Below are positions 1-11,822 of a stretch of 64,000 nt of DNA, piece by piece (within the stretch, counting starts at the first letter, position 1; the number at the start of each line of letters is the position of its first letter). Source of the DNA: Labia minor (taxonomy: Eukaryota > Arthropoda > Insecta > Dermaptera > Spongiphoridae); NCBI GenBank assembly GCA_963082975.1, contig OY720344.1, forward strand, positions 86,862,107 through 86,926,106, given 5' to 3'. The translations under genes were made by a program, and so were the position numbers. The notes beneath the pieces were generated by a model. The model was not told where the DNA came from, made no database searches, and was given only the letters and a program-made list of their open reading frames with translations.

Positions 1-462
1 TTGTTTTTTTTTTAACTGATGATGAGTCAGAGTCAAAGGGTAAATGTTTAAATTGAATTCACATCCCCGTAGAATTCATTGAAGGTTATTTATCGAGTAC
101 TTGGGAAAAGTATATATATCTACATTATTTGAAGAGTCTAACTGGCGGAAAGTCGTCAATTGACACCCCCGAGGGGCTCAGGTGTATAAAGATGACCCTA
201 TGCTACTTGAATATTGAAAAGCCCTTAACTTTCGAACACGATTTGAAGATAAATAATCTGAGCTTGTAAGGTATAAATCAATATAAAACAAAAATCAAAA
301 GAATTAAATTAAAAATTTAAGAAAATTCTTAAACAATTATTATAATTTATGTTGGATTTTCTTTATCATAAACATAGATTATAACATAAATAAATAAAAA
401 TTATGATTTTAAAAGATATCTATAATTGAAAATCTTTAAATATATAATATTTGTTCATTTTT
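1..462. other. AT-rich DNA, nothing recognised
   Basis: No open frame of note and no repeat shared with the rest of the window was seen. Confidence 0.5.
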
Positions 463-1040
463 ACCGACAGTCGATAGTAAGGGAGGTATTGTTTTCACAC
501 TAAATTTCACATGTGGAGATTTTTACATATCTCCACGAATCATGCATTTTCTTAACAGAAAAAAGTATTTTTAGCATGATGTCTGTCCGTCCGTCCGTCC
601 GTCCGTCTGTCCGTATAGATGTGTACAGCCTGAACGACTCAACCGATTTTGATGAAATTTGGTATATTTACTTAATGCATCAGTGGGATGAATTGATCAA
701 CTTTTGGTGCAAATCCGGAAACCGGAAGTGGTAGTATTAGCAATCGACGATAGGAAGGGAAGAGTTATTTTCACACCAAAGGAGATTTTTTTATATATCA
801 CCACAAATCATGCACTTTGTATTGGTTTTATCCTCGAAAAAAATCATATTTATTAGTTTTTTCTTGATTTAAAATTATATGACGTCATCCAGCCATTCAT
901 GACGTCACAGCCTGGTCTTGCATATATATTATAAATAAAATAAAATTAAAAATGTTTATATTTATTATTTATGTATCCATATCTGTTTTTTATTACATTA
1001 ATAGATATATTAAAATTATTTGAAATTGTTTCTGTAGTTG
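463..1040 (+). mobile_element. HEL-A copy 1 (Helentron-like), 3' end lost
   Basis: The 5' end ACCGACAGTCGATAG is followed by the family body: TTTTCACACNAAATTTCACATG, a (GTCY)n microsatellite of about eight units at 580-612, the core CTCAACCGATTTTGATGAAA, and the paired GACGTCA boxes near 880-906. The copy matches 21470-22081 until about 1036 and then diverges, so the 3' inverted repeat and hairpin are missing. A GTCY microsatellite next to a GATTTTGATGAAATTTGG core is typical of insect DINE-1/HINE elements. It encodes no protein. A 73-codon frame across the microsatellite also recurs in other copies and is a by-product of the repeat. Confidence 0.8.
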
Positions 1041-1301
1041 GAAAGTTTTCTATGTTACATACTCTAATCAAAGTGACTACTTTACAACTTAAACAAATAG
1101 TTCTATCAATATCAAATTTATTATATATAAATAATTCTATCTCTTCTCGAACAATACTTTATTCTAAAGGAAAGTTTTCGTTATTTAAGTTTATTTTTCA
1201 ATACATTCCATTATTATTTAAATGATAAATAAAATTAACTATAAAATATAATTAATCTGGTTAATCTAAAACTTTTGAATAAGATAGTAATTAATGATTT
1301 T

Positions 1302-1343
<42 letters not shown>

Positions 1344-2038
1344 CATGAAAGAACAAAGTCAAGGAAACTTATTAAAAACATATTTAAATAGCTATCTAGC
1401 TACCTATAGAAATTTTGATAATTTTTTTAGCTTTAATAAAAAACGTAGGTAATTTTTAATTTTAATGAATGAAAGCAAAGGGTTTGTCTTTGATTAAAAA
1501 TGAGGTATAAGTTCATTAAAAAATTTTAATAAGAACTGAAATTTCTGAAAAATTACTCTGCATATTTTTTTATATTTTAATGTTTAATGACTAGACATCA
1601 GCGAAAATTTTAATGAATGCACATTGTTTTAAATTCTCAGAAATATTTGGTTTTGTTTTTAATTCATTTGTTCAATAAAGGTATCCTATAAGTAAAACTT
1701 AAAACTTGATAATTTCGATGAGATCTAATAACATAGAGGTATTGTGCAAGGGGGAAAGAGTTGAATAGTATAAAGGGATTTGAGAATTTGTTGGACTTGA
1801 GATAATATTTATTGGGGGAATATTGTTTCAAATAATTTTGAGTATGTATTTAACTTCAAGAATCCTATATGAACGAACCTAAAATATACTCAATTGATTA
1901 TAAAATTTATTGTCGACTAATTTGAAAAGAGTATGTTCTCAAAACAATAATTCAATTTAATACCTTATAACAATACTGGATGATTAATTATTATTAATTG
2001 ATGTATAATTCCAGACCTCTCATCTTAAATAAATAAAC
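1041..2038. other. AT-rich DNA with a (TA)n microsatellite
   Basis: A pure TA run lies at about 1306-1342. The rest is A/T-rich sequence with no recognisable feature. Confidence 0.6.
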
Positions 2039-2345
2039 TACGAGGGTGTATCAAATGAAAGCCTTAAAAGTACTATTATTATTATATATTATATATATTA
2101 TTATATTATTATTATACTATTATACCGTTATTATATTGTTAATTTAACTATTATACTATTAATACTAGGCATTGGGTGGCAAGCATTTCGAAAGTGATGA
2201 AGAAGTGAAAACCGAGGTGACTATAAACGCGACCAAAAGAATTTTTCAAACATTGTTTTTATGCGCTTCCAAAGTGATGGCACACTTGCATAACACGTCA
2301 AGGAGGCTATGTCGAAAAATGATATGTGTTAGTTTTACTTAGTTG
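2039..2345 (+). pseudogene. Mariner transposase C-terminal fossil with one terminal repeat
   Basis: TACGAGGGTGTATCAAATGA at 2039 resembles a mariner-type terminal inverted repeat. It is followed by a TAT-rich spacer and then by LGGKHFESDEEVKTEV, translated from about 2170. That peptide matches the LGGK-x-F-x-SDEEVK segment near the C-terminus of many insect mariner transposases. The central region is deleted and no full frame survives. The match comes from family knowledge and was not searched. Confidence 0.6.
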
Positions 2346-4344
2346 TCAAAATAAATCATTTATCCACAACTATTTGTAGTAAAATTATTTAACATAAAAA
2401 TCTTTTAAGCGCCGAACTTTTCAGATTTTAGTGAACAGAAAGTTATTGGCTACAGAATTCACACTCCTCTCACTCTCCCTATTCTGATCTACCTTTTTCT
2501 AATTCACTCATATATATATTATTTTGTACCTATTGCGTCATTAGTATACCGTCATTCAAGTATTTAAGTCACGCTTTTTTATTATCGCTTTTAATTGCCT
2601 TGAATTTATTTTCGTTCTTTAAAGTCAGGGACCATGCCTCATGCCTATAAGCAACTAGCGAGATGATAATTGCTAATGATAGGTTTTTATTTTGGTTCTA
2701 ATTTTGATGATATAATTAACTCTAACAGTACTATTGGAGTATAGTCCAAAATTATTAAAACCCCTCTTTTCCCTTTTTTCCTCTTCCACTTGCCCGGACG
2801 TGTTGGGTGCGAAGAGAGATGAAAGAAAAGTTAGTTATATATTACAATTGAAGAAGATAACGTGTGTGTAACCACACAACATTTTATTATATTAATAAAT
2901 TTATTTTTTCCTTTTTTTTAAAATTATTATATATTTATATAAGTTCTATCATTTTCATATTCAACAAAATATATTTTGATTTTGAAAGAAAAGAATTAAT
3001 TAAATAATGTAATATTTATGTTTTATAAAATCAAACACATAAACAATACTATTATATTTTTATTATAAATACTTGAATATCATTTATGATTAAAATTGTA
3101 TTTCTAAAATATTCCATTTTAATTTATTCATTAATTTAAATATTATCTATATTTCATTTAATTAAATTTTAATTAGGAAAAACATATTAATTTGTTATTC
3201 AAAAAATACTACCAAAACAAATTTACCTTTTTCTACAATATAATATACATAAATTAACAGAAAAAAAACATACACCAAGAGGAAATTGTTCTAGGTAAAC
3301 ATTTGGATATTTGAATACAAATTAATTATTAATTATAGCTTTTTTTAGCGTGCTTTTATGAATTATTTAAAAAATAGAAATGTTCAGACCAAATTCCAAG
3401 AAAATATTTAATTAGAGTAATGAAATTTAGGAAAATTAGTGATCTACTTAAACTATTTATTTGATTGGAAAGAAGCATTTCAAATGTGAAATAGTGGCAT
3501 CTTACTTAGTACAAATCGTCCAAATGTTTTATGTTTATCCTACAAAACTCCTTCTTTGATGATTGGATGTTTTTTCGCCGATGTATATTAATAATTTTTA
3601 AATTGTGAGAATAATAAATAATATTTTTTAGTTTTTAATAATGAAATTAGAATCACAACTGTATTAATGTATTTATAAGTATTATGCTAAATATCATGGT
3701 AGTATTATTAAATTATTTTCTTATCCCAATTTTTTTTAATAAAAAATAAATAAATAAAAATGATTTCTAATTATTATTGTTTGCAAAATTTGTTTTTTAA
3801 TCTATTTTTCATCTTATAATTATCTAATATCTAAAAGATGACAATAATCTTTAAAGACTTTCAACGTGTTTTTAATGCAAAGGTGTTATCTTCATTTCGC
3901 ACCCTAGAATGATATTTTCCAGAAACGAACGGGATATGAAACGCGGGTTGCATTGAGATTTATAGAGCAGGCGTAAGAGACAAAAACTGCCAGGCTGTCT
4001 GATCTCCCCATCCCCTCAGCAATGGCTTCTTCTATTCAACCAACCGACTTAAATGCCAAGCCAGACGAATTCTTATAATATTTTTCACTCTAGGTACCTA
4101 ACCAAGTTTATCTTTATTTTGCGATATTTCATTCAATATACATTTCATATATAAATACATGTATATATACTTATTTAAATTCTACTTTTTTTATAAAATC
4201 AAAGTTTTTGCATGTATGTATTCCGAAATTAATAAAAATATAACAGATATAAATATATATAATAATGTATAATACATTATATGGCTTTTATTAACATTTT
4301 ATTTAACTATGTATAATTACAAATAAAAAAATAAATATATAAAA
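2346..4344. other. AT-rich DNA, no gene recognised
   Basis: Two less AT-rich islands stand out, at about 2770-2870 (with GCCCGGACGTGTTGGGTG) and about 3895-4070. Neither has a clear frame, splice pattern or repeat partner in the window. Confidence 0.4.
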
Positions 4345-4592
4345 AAAAAACTCCGACTTTTGTACGTCAACGCCTATTAAAGTGGGTTATATTAATTAGG
4401 TGTCCTATATGATCAGTAGAACGGATCCTATCAACCTTTACCTTAATTTTCTTAAGCGGAGACGCTATCAAGTAGCTTTTCCCCAATGTTAATCCCGGAG
4501 GCTGGGTTGACTCCGTGCCATAGTCCCCAGCTAGAGAAATTGCCTTGCCAGGCCGGAGACCACGAGAATGTGAGTCAGCGATGGTTTTATTT
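4345..4592 (-). mobile_element. tRNA-derived SINE, copy 1
   Basis: The reverse complement aligns along its length with 49630-49930. Shared blocks include GCTGACTCACATTCTC, GCCTGGCAAG, GGATTAACATTGGG (GGATCAACATTGGG in the other copy) and CGTTCTACTGATCATA. The B-box region is damaged here, with several bases missing around the T-loop equivalent, so this copy is probably inactive. The RNA end faces a T/A-rich run at 4335-4345. Confidence 0.65.
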
Positions 4593-4854
4593 ATTTTATA
4601 AATGTGTTTATTAGCCAGAGAAAAAGATACATATATAATTTTACAATATATAAATATAAATCCCTAAACACAGTGGGATTATAATTCATGTTATTAACAT
4701 AGAGTTAATAGAAGTAATAAAGAAAAACATATTTAACAGAATGTTATGATCATGTTTATTACTTATAAATTTATTTATTAATTATTTTTTATTTTAATTA
4801 ATCTATTTATATAACTATATTAAAAGAAAATAAAAATAAATTATTTACAAAAAA

Positions 4855-5668
4855 ATTCGGGTGGATCTGTATTTACCCAGACATGCTCTTAGGCAACTCC
4901 TTTCAAATTTTCTATTCTATTACTGAGGCTGTTTGATTGAACCAAATGCAACATCTGTATGTAATTATTGGCCGAATAAATAAACTATAACATATAATTT
5001 TTAATTTTGGGTCTAGATGAGGACAGAAAAATAACTTTTTTAATCTCATAAAAGCTGATCTAGCTTTAGCTAATTGGTTTTTGACATGTTTATTAAATAG
5101 AAGACGTTCGCCTATGTAAACTCCTAAGTATCTGACTAAGCTTTTATGTGGAATATTTTGTTCGTTAATTTTTATTTGAAATTTTTTCCAGTTTAATTTT
5201 GTATTTTGATTACATTTAGCAATTTGGGGCCTAAATAGAATAGTTTCACATTTATTGATATTAATTTTTAGTTTCCAAGAATGATAAAATGAAAAGATTT
5301 TGCCTACTAAAGTTTCAAGATCATTTTGTAGTTGTTTAGACTTTGTGCCCGACAGATAAAACGATTAAATCGTCTGCGAAAGCAATTCCATATTTACCCT
5401 TTGTTTCTTTCAGGCCATATGCAGTAAGAATATCTCTAAAAAATATGTTGAATAAAACTGGCGAATTTACGCTTCCCTGCTGTAAACCATTTGTGATTTG
5501 GCATTGAATAGAAGACACAGTGTCATTGTCAAATGTAACAAAAGATCTTCTTTCGATCATATTCCAAATGAATTTAACAAGGTTTTCATCGAAACCTTTT
5601 GTTAACCGTTTGTAAATAAGTCCTTCACGCCAAACAGTATCGAAGGCTTTTTCAACGTCTATCAGTCA
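4855..5668 (-). pseudogene. Jockey-type non-LTR reverse transcriptase, 5'-truncated remnant
   Basis: Read on the minus strand, translation begins with a VEKAFDTVWREGL-like segment, the palm A region around the first catalytic Asp. It continues through NGLQQGSVNSPVLFN (the QGS-SP-LFN motif) to GIAFADDL, a variant of the YADD catalytic box, in the open stretch 5336-5560. Downstream, after stops and shifts, come LKININKCETILF and YLGVYIGERLLF, which resemble the thumb region, and a terminal FNQTA patch. The pieces are in the right order for a Jockey-superfamily ORF2. Several stops and the missing endonuclease show it is dead and 5'-truncated, as is usual for such insertions. Confidence 0.8.
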
Positions 5669-5867
5669 AGCTGCAACTACTTCGTTGAGTCAGCAATGCT
5701 ACTCCACGCCCTGTGATGCATTCACAATTAAATATAAATATTTAAAAAGTATATTTATTTAATATACTCAAAAATGTGATGAGACACGGAATTGTTAAAA
5801 GTTTATATATAGTCCAATGTTTGTAAATTATAAATGGTTACTAGAAAGTAATAAAATTTCTTCAATT

Positions 5868-6095
5868 GTCACTATAGGAAGAATGCACTAGGTCACTGAT
5901 AAGAAGGAAGCCATATTATGAAAACTGATTAGTTTTAGGAAAAATGTAGGTTTTTTCGAATTTCATGGCATTCCCATTAAACATTTTCTTAATTGAAACT
6001 TAATCATTTTATAATAAGACCCAAGTTTTGAGAAAATTCATTGCCTCTTTTAATTTCAGCAAAGTTCCATTGCCAACATCCTACGATTTCCCTAC
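5868..6095 (+). repeat. Dispersed repeat U1, copy 1
   Basis: This segment aligns with 13545-13740. Shared blocks are AAACTGATT, GGAAAAA-GTTAGG/GTAGG-TTTTTTC, TTCCCATTAAA and AAATTCATTGCCTCTT followed by TTTCAGCAA. The repeat is AT-rich, has no open frame, and no terminal repeat was found. Its class is unknown. Confidence 0.5.
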
Positions 6096-8470
6096 TGATA
6101 TATCAGAACTAAATAGAAACAATGTTCTCTCCTATACTTTATCATATGTTTAGACCGAACATTTCCCGATTGGTTTCCCTGAAACAACCTTTTAAAAAGT
6201 TTTTCCTTCTACATTCAAATCATATGTCATATCTATCCTATTTTTTGAGTTTTATAATATTATACCATGCCATCTCCACCATTCTACATAAATGACTGTT
6301 TATTAATGTTTTTTTTTTGTTTCAGGTAATTATTCCGATATACCTAATGAAGTTATTCAGTTATTTATTTAGTTTTTTGGTAAGTTAACTCACAATACAA
6401 TCTTCTTTTATTATTTATCTCTTTTTCAAGTGCATACAGAGAAGTGGGAAAAGTTGAATATAGTTTTAGAAAACTTCCTGTTTCCTTTTGTTGATTTCAT
6501 TTTGATTTTCTTTCAACTTCCCTTCAAGTGGAAGAAAACAATTTTCTAAGTTTCTTATTTTATATTTTTGTAAAGATATATCCTTAATGAGATTAATATA
6601 AATATTTTTATTGAACTCAATATCTTTCTAGATCGATAGGTGTAATTGGTCAATATTAAATGTTAATTTACATATTATATATAAACAGTGAGACCTTTTG
6701 TTATTACATAATAAATAAATAAAAAAATAAATTAATATAACAAAATTTATCTCTTCAATCTTTCAATGGGTAGTTCTATAAAGAAAATTATTTTTGTTAT
6801 GCTAGTTTATATGTAGTATGACTACATCCATTAATCTAGTATATAAGCTGTTCTTAATTACTTTAACTATATATCTATTTACAAATAGAATCATGTAATT
6901 CACCAGTGTTTTGCTGAAAATTTCCTTCCTTTCTTTCATTAATTAATTTGAAACTATGTTTTGAGTATTTTAAAGATCTTAGTTGAATTCCAACTTTTCA
7001 CATCCAGATAATATAATAGTTTATTTATTAATATTTTATATTTAGTAACACACATATATATATATATTTTAGCAAACTAATTTTCTAAATAAATGGCCCA
7101 ATAGCACACTTCATTAATCACACGTTTATTTTATTGTACTTAATAAGGACACCATTAGTTGGTCTTTTATGAACCTATAAAGTACTCGAACAGCATGTTG
7201 TAATTACGGTCCTCTTAAACGACTTTAAAATACTTTTATTACATTTAGCATGCTCATCAGTGATTTAGTTACGTTGAAATTAAAGATATTATGAATTTAG
7301 AAGAATAAAAGAATTTTAGTTAATCATTTCATTCTTCTAACTAGGCATTTAATATCGTAAATAAAATATGCATTATTTAATTTCAACCAATCCATTTTCT
7401 TTTTTCAATCACAATTTATATTACAGAAGAAAATAACCCATTTTGGGTGATTTTAGGATATGATTTTAGATGGAAATTTTACTAATATTAATTCAATGTT
7501 TCAACATTGCTACCTTCATGACGTCACATAAGACAGACACCGACACCGATTAGTATATTTTATAATTAGAAGGCAGACATATAGTTGACTCTATGTCGAG
7601 ATAAACTGCCTCTTGAGATTATGAAAATATAAATGGTCGAGAAGTGATTACTAACCTTACTAACATCTCCAAAAGCAAGACCAGAAAATTACAACCTGAG
7701 TTTACAAAAAGATTTAATGTATGGAAAATTGATTTTTGTTTTATTTTTATTTTTAAACCAATTATATGAAATTCTTAATCTTAATTCGAAAATTAATTTA
7801 TTAAAGGAGTCATTAAAGCCAGAGGTTATTGAATGGTGCACGGGGCACCTGTTGATATGTATCTATACTACATAGTCAAAACATTTAGATCTAAAGCGGT
7901 TGTTTTTTAATCGATTTCATCTAAAATATTTTTTTGAATAGTTTTACTTATACAGTCCGAATTTTTTTAATATCTGTCTCAATATTATTTTCTCACAACT
8001 TTCCTTCTTATTGATCTTTTTCTCAATAGTTTTCTCCAAAATACTTATACCTTTCACTTCTTTTTTCTCTAATCCGAACTTTATTTAAATGCTTCATTTA
8101 AAGATATTATATAAGAATTAAATTAATTATATGTAAGTGTTATATAGTCATCGGATTCGATGAAGTAATATTAAAATAAGTAAAAAAAAATGTAAAACTA
8201 CATATAATAAACAAAAAGGAGACAACCATATTTTCAATATATTTTATTTTTTATTTTGTACAAATAACATCTTTTAAAATTACTTTTATTGATTTACTTA
8301 CTTTAATTCAAAATTATTGATATGAATATTTTATATTTCTAATTAAATAAAATAATAATTAGTCAATATATATATTTGTATTATTTAGTAAAAATTGAAT
8401 ATATGCAATCTACGTAAATCTCCGCATATGATATCTACAATTATATATCTTTCTGATTTTGAAAATTGTG
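6096..8470. other. AT-rich DNA with a small two-copy motif
   Basis: A motif at about 7485-7545 (TTTCAACATTGCTACCTTCA...GTCACATAAGACAGAC) recurs, diverged, at about 8550-8600, so a short repeat is present. Near 6325-6380 a pyrimidine tract ending in TTTCAG and a following GGTAAGT could delimit a very small exon. There is no coding support for one. Confidence 0.35.
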
Positions 8471-8591
8471 CACAGTATTTTTATGAAAATAAAGCCATCT
8501 AGACGGATGTTTTTAAGTTGGTGGAGGAGATTATACTAATACTAATTTAAATATTTCAACATTGCTATCATCAGACTGAATATGTCACATA

Positions 8592-8765
8592 AGACAGGCA
8601 TTCGGGATGCATTGGTAATTCTTGTATGGCATGTGTTCATCACTCCAGATGCGACAGTTTTGTTTATTTACGTAACCGTTGAGCCAGAAATGAGCCTCAT
8701 CGCTGAACACAATTTGTCGATAAAACAGCGGATTTTCATGGAGCTGTTCTAAGGCGTATTCACCA
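8592..8765 (-). pseudogene. DDE (Tc1/mariner-IS630) transposase fragment
   Basis: The reverse strand translates to IVFSDEAHFWLNGYVNKQN followed by CRIWSDE, in one frame. This is the catalytic block around the second Asp in many insect DDE_3/Tc1-mariner-like transposases. Only about 55 residues are present. It abuts a mariner fragment on the opposite strand, so two different insertions or a rearrangement meet here. Confidence 0.75.
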
Positions 8766-8789
8766 AAAATTAGATTTTGTGGTAGTCAT

Positions 8790-9290
8790 CGAATCTTAGT
8801 GGATGTTTACAGCGAGTATGCTCTATCTGAACAATCGTGTCGGAGATGATTTGGTCGCTTTAAAAGTGGTGATTTTGAGCTCAAAGACAAGGAACGGCCG
8901 GATCAACCCAAAAAGTTTGAAGATGAAGAATTGGAATCACTACTTAATGAAGACCAATGCCAAACGCTTCAGGAGTGCGTTTAATCTGAAGCAAAAACGG
9001 CCGGAATTCGAAGAAAGGCACGACAAAGTGACTGCAGCAACGCTGGACCACATGTTGCAAAACCGGTGAAAATCTACCTAGAAACAAACACACCCGCATT
9101 ATTCTCTAGACATTGTCGATGACACATGGTCTGTCCCAGCAGAAGATCACTTCATATGAACAATGCAAATGGGTCGATGATTGGATTGCCACAAAAGACG
9201 AGTCGATTTTTCGAGCTGGCATCCGAAAATTGCCAGAAAGATGGGAAAAAGTAGTGGCCAACGATGGACAATACTTTGATTAATATATTT
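8790..9290 (+). pseudogene. Mariner transposase pseudogene, internally deleted
   Basis: N-terminal signatures appear in changing frames. RFKSGDFELKDKERPDQPKKF followed by EDEELESLL (about 8845-8950) is the linker after the helix-turn-helix that precedes the catalytic core of mariner. The C-terminus LPERWEKVVANDGQYFD followed by a stop lies at about 9225-9283 and is the standard mariner end. Between them the sequence is shortened and shifted, and most of the DD34D core is missing. The 88-codon frame at 8803-9069 reads this DNA in a wrong frame for part of its length. Confidence 0.8.
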
Positions 9291-10688
9291 GTAACCATTA
9301 TTTGAAAATAAATCCCTATATTTCGAGAAAAAAAACGCTCATTATTAATTCAAGTTTCCTATAATAGATTTTTTAATTTGCGAGATTCTTATTCACCAAA
9401 TTCTTTCACTGACTCGTTTCGTATATTCCCAATCTAATTTTTCACTTTCCCAATTTTTCTTATCCTTTCTTATTTCAATTCTTCAATTTTACTTCAAGAT
9501 TTATTTTCCATCTACAAAATGACCTATTATAAATTCAAAATATCTATTTTTACGAATATATACCTACGAGTACGTATATTACTGAAGAGTAAAATGAATA
9601 AAAAAAAACATTTTTTTTTAATTAAATCGTGACTACTGGTAATCAATTTAATATTACTCTTCGTCGTTTTATGTATCTTCGATGTTATATAATATATTTA
9701 AATTTTTTTTTTGTCATCTACTTCGTTTTCAGCTTGGGTTACTGTTTTAATTGCCACTCGTAAATGAAAAATGGCCAGTGAAATCAATAAACGTTTTTTA
9801 GTAAAAGATTTAAAGTTAGAGCCCGTAGGCAATTAATTTCCCTGACACACCTAGATATATATATACGACAGAATTATTGACAGATATCGAAGATAGCGAG
9901 TATCCATTAAATCCACTTGTAATACATAATTATTTAATACCCATCCCATCCCTATCGAACGAAACTCTATATTTCAATTTCCTTTCATTCTCTCTTTTTT
10001 TATTTTTTATTTTTTATTTTTTTTTTTTAATCTCAAAATCGATATATTGAGATTGAAAATATTAATTGACTATTTGATTGTATACATGACACAGTTTTGA
10101 CTAATGAGTTGGTTAGGGTTTATTATGAATAAATTTCATTCACTTCTTCTATATAGTATATTAACAAGAGAGAGCACAAAAATTACACATAATCACTATA
10201 TAAATAAATAAATCTTCTCTAATCTATTATCAAAATCCATAAAATTAAAATTCTGTTTTAAAAAGGTAAACAACATTAATTTTAAACCTATTAAAAAAAT
10301 CCATATTATTATTGATATTGAATAATTAATGATAATATTAAAAAATAGAGAAAACATTTTTGGAAGTTAAAACATGTTTTATAATATTTTTTATTTAACA
10401 TTTTAACAAAAATTTAATTTAAAAAAAGTCAAAATCACTTTTTAAATTTTATTTAATATGTATCATAATATTTAAAAAAAATACTTTTTACACAGTATAT
10501 CATTTTTTTTTGTTTCAACTTTTAATAACGTATGGAGTCTAATAATTATCTAAATTGAGTATAAAAACAACTCCTATTATAAAAAAATATATGTATTTTA
10601 TTGAATTTCCCACGTACTGTATTGCGTTAGGTTTATATTTTCATTATGACAGATATTAGAAATAAAACCATCGACAGTTTTATCTGAC
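9291..10688. other. AT-rich DNA, nothing recognised
   Basis: T- and A-homopolymer-rich sequence. No frame, repeat partner or RNA gene was found. Confidence 0.45.
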
Positions 10689-11146
10689 GTAATTGTGCTA
10701 TTAGGAAAAGTTGTTGTGCTTGACTAGCACAACTCAGCACACCTTTCGAAAATTCAAAAATGTAAAATTTCAGTTTTTCCTACATTACTTTTTGCCATTT
10801 CTTTTGCAATTTACGCAATTTTTATTTTATTAATGAATGATTCTTTGTTGTATTCAACCAGCACAACTAAGCACAACTCGCAGGATTTGTTTATCTGTCA
10901 CTCTGAAAAAGTTATAAGAGGTTTAATAATGTATTAAATTTGGATATTTTTTTATCTCCTAAGCGGAAAGAGCCAGAGTTGTTTTGCTTGCGGCACAATG
11001 TTTAGTAGCCAAGATAGTATCCAGCACAATTTTTGTTTTTTTGGAAAAACAAAATGGCGGTGCCAGCAAAAAAATCGATTTTTTTTATTTTCCGGTTTGG
11101 TTTTTGAGATGGGCGACTGGCGTTTGCGGAACAATGTAGCATTAAC

Positions 11147-11790
11147 TAGGGCTTACAATACCGAACTAAAATCTGAATACCGGTATTTGGTATTTGACAT
11201 TTGAAATACCGGGATACCGGTATTAATACCGGTATTATTAATAATAAATTTACTAGCTATATTTCTTCTTACCTCAGTTGTTATATTGACTTTTTAACAA
11301 ATAATATATGAAATCCAATAAATATTGTTCTGAAATGAGTAGATATTATTTTATTACATAGAGAGTAGGAGTAGATAGATACAAAAAAACGAGCAATTAA
11401 AATAAAGTAAATATTAAATTCTATGTTACATTTTACATATAATAGGCTCGTATGGTATTATATAATTAAAGAATTAAATATAATTAAAGAAGTAAAAAAT
11501 ATAAATTGAAAGTATTTAATATTAATAACTTGCGTTTGGTTTATTAAAGTTTGCTCTTAAAAAACACAACGAATCAAGCGTTTCATCAGGCGAGGACCGA
11601 ATTTTCGTACAAATATAACCAGCGGCCGAAAAAGCTCTTTCTGATTCTACACTTGTCGGCACTATTGGCATTAAAAAATCATACACATTTTGTAAATTCG
11701 TAAATTCGTAATACCAAAATACCGGTATTTTTACATAAATACCGGTTTTTTGGACAAAAATCGTCCGGGATCCCGGTATTGTAAGCCCTA
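11147..11790. mobile_element. Non-autonomous hAT transposon with perfect 8-bp target duplication
   Basis: The ends TAGGGCTTACAATACCG and CGGTATTGTAAGCCCTA are exact 17-bp terminal inverted repeats. GCATTAAC is present on both sides (11139-11146 and 11791-11798), an intact 8-bp duplication as expected for hAT. The subterminal DNA is packed with the palindromic word ACCGGTATT in both orientations, likely transposase-binding repeats. The element is 644 bp and keeps only the end of a hAT transposase on the minus strand. Confidence 0.92.
11522..11695 (-). pseudogene. hAT transposase C-terminal dimerisation fragment
   Basis: The reading is MPIVPTSVESERAFSAAGYI then CTKIRSSPDETLDSLCFLRAN. The P-S-E-R-x-FS-AG and LCFLRAN words are the hallmark of the hAT C-terminal dimerisation domain. 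About 55 residues of real homology sit inside a 97-codon frame whose N-terminal half comes from the ACCGGTATT repeats and the terminal repeat. The BED finger and catalytic residues are absent, so it is non-functional. Confidence 0.85.
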
Positions 11791-11822
11791 GCATTAACTT
11801 AGCATAACATAGCACAATTGCG

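Larger units (their letters stand above)
10689..11822. repeat. Possible older inverted-repeat element hosting a hAT insertion
   Basis: TAATTGTGCTATTAGG near 10690 and the complement of CATAGCACAATTGCG near 11810 form an imperfect inverted repeat. Between them the motif AGCACAA recurs several times (10725-10740, 10860-10880, 11020). With the hAT element at 11147-11790 removed, the span is about 480 bp, a MITE-like size. No target duplication was identified at the outer ends. Confidence 0.35.

Noticed and set aside
580..612. Short tandem GTCC units as a CRISPR-like or satellite array
   Set aside because: Four-base units with no spacers, present at the same place in every HEL-A copy. This is the known microsatellite slot of DINE-like elements.
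513..734. 73-codon frame, with a similar one at 26327-26536 and antisense at 32945-33154
   Set aside because: All lie across the same part of HEL-A copies and read through the GTCY microsatellite. The similarity is repeat identity, not a conserved gene.
1306..1342. (TA)n runs here and at 18586, 32196, 41597, 48785, 51450, 55675 and 58787 as regulatory sites or origins
   Set aside because: Ordinary microsatellites in AT-rich DNA, several of them internal to HEL elements.
8803..9069. 88-codon frame as an intact small gene
   Set aside because: It is a mariner relic read partly in a shifted frame. The true transposase words switch between frames in this stretch.
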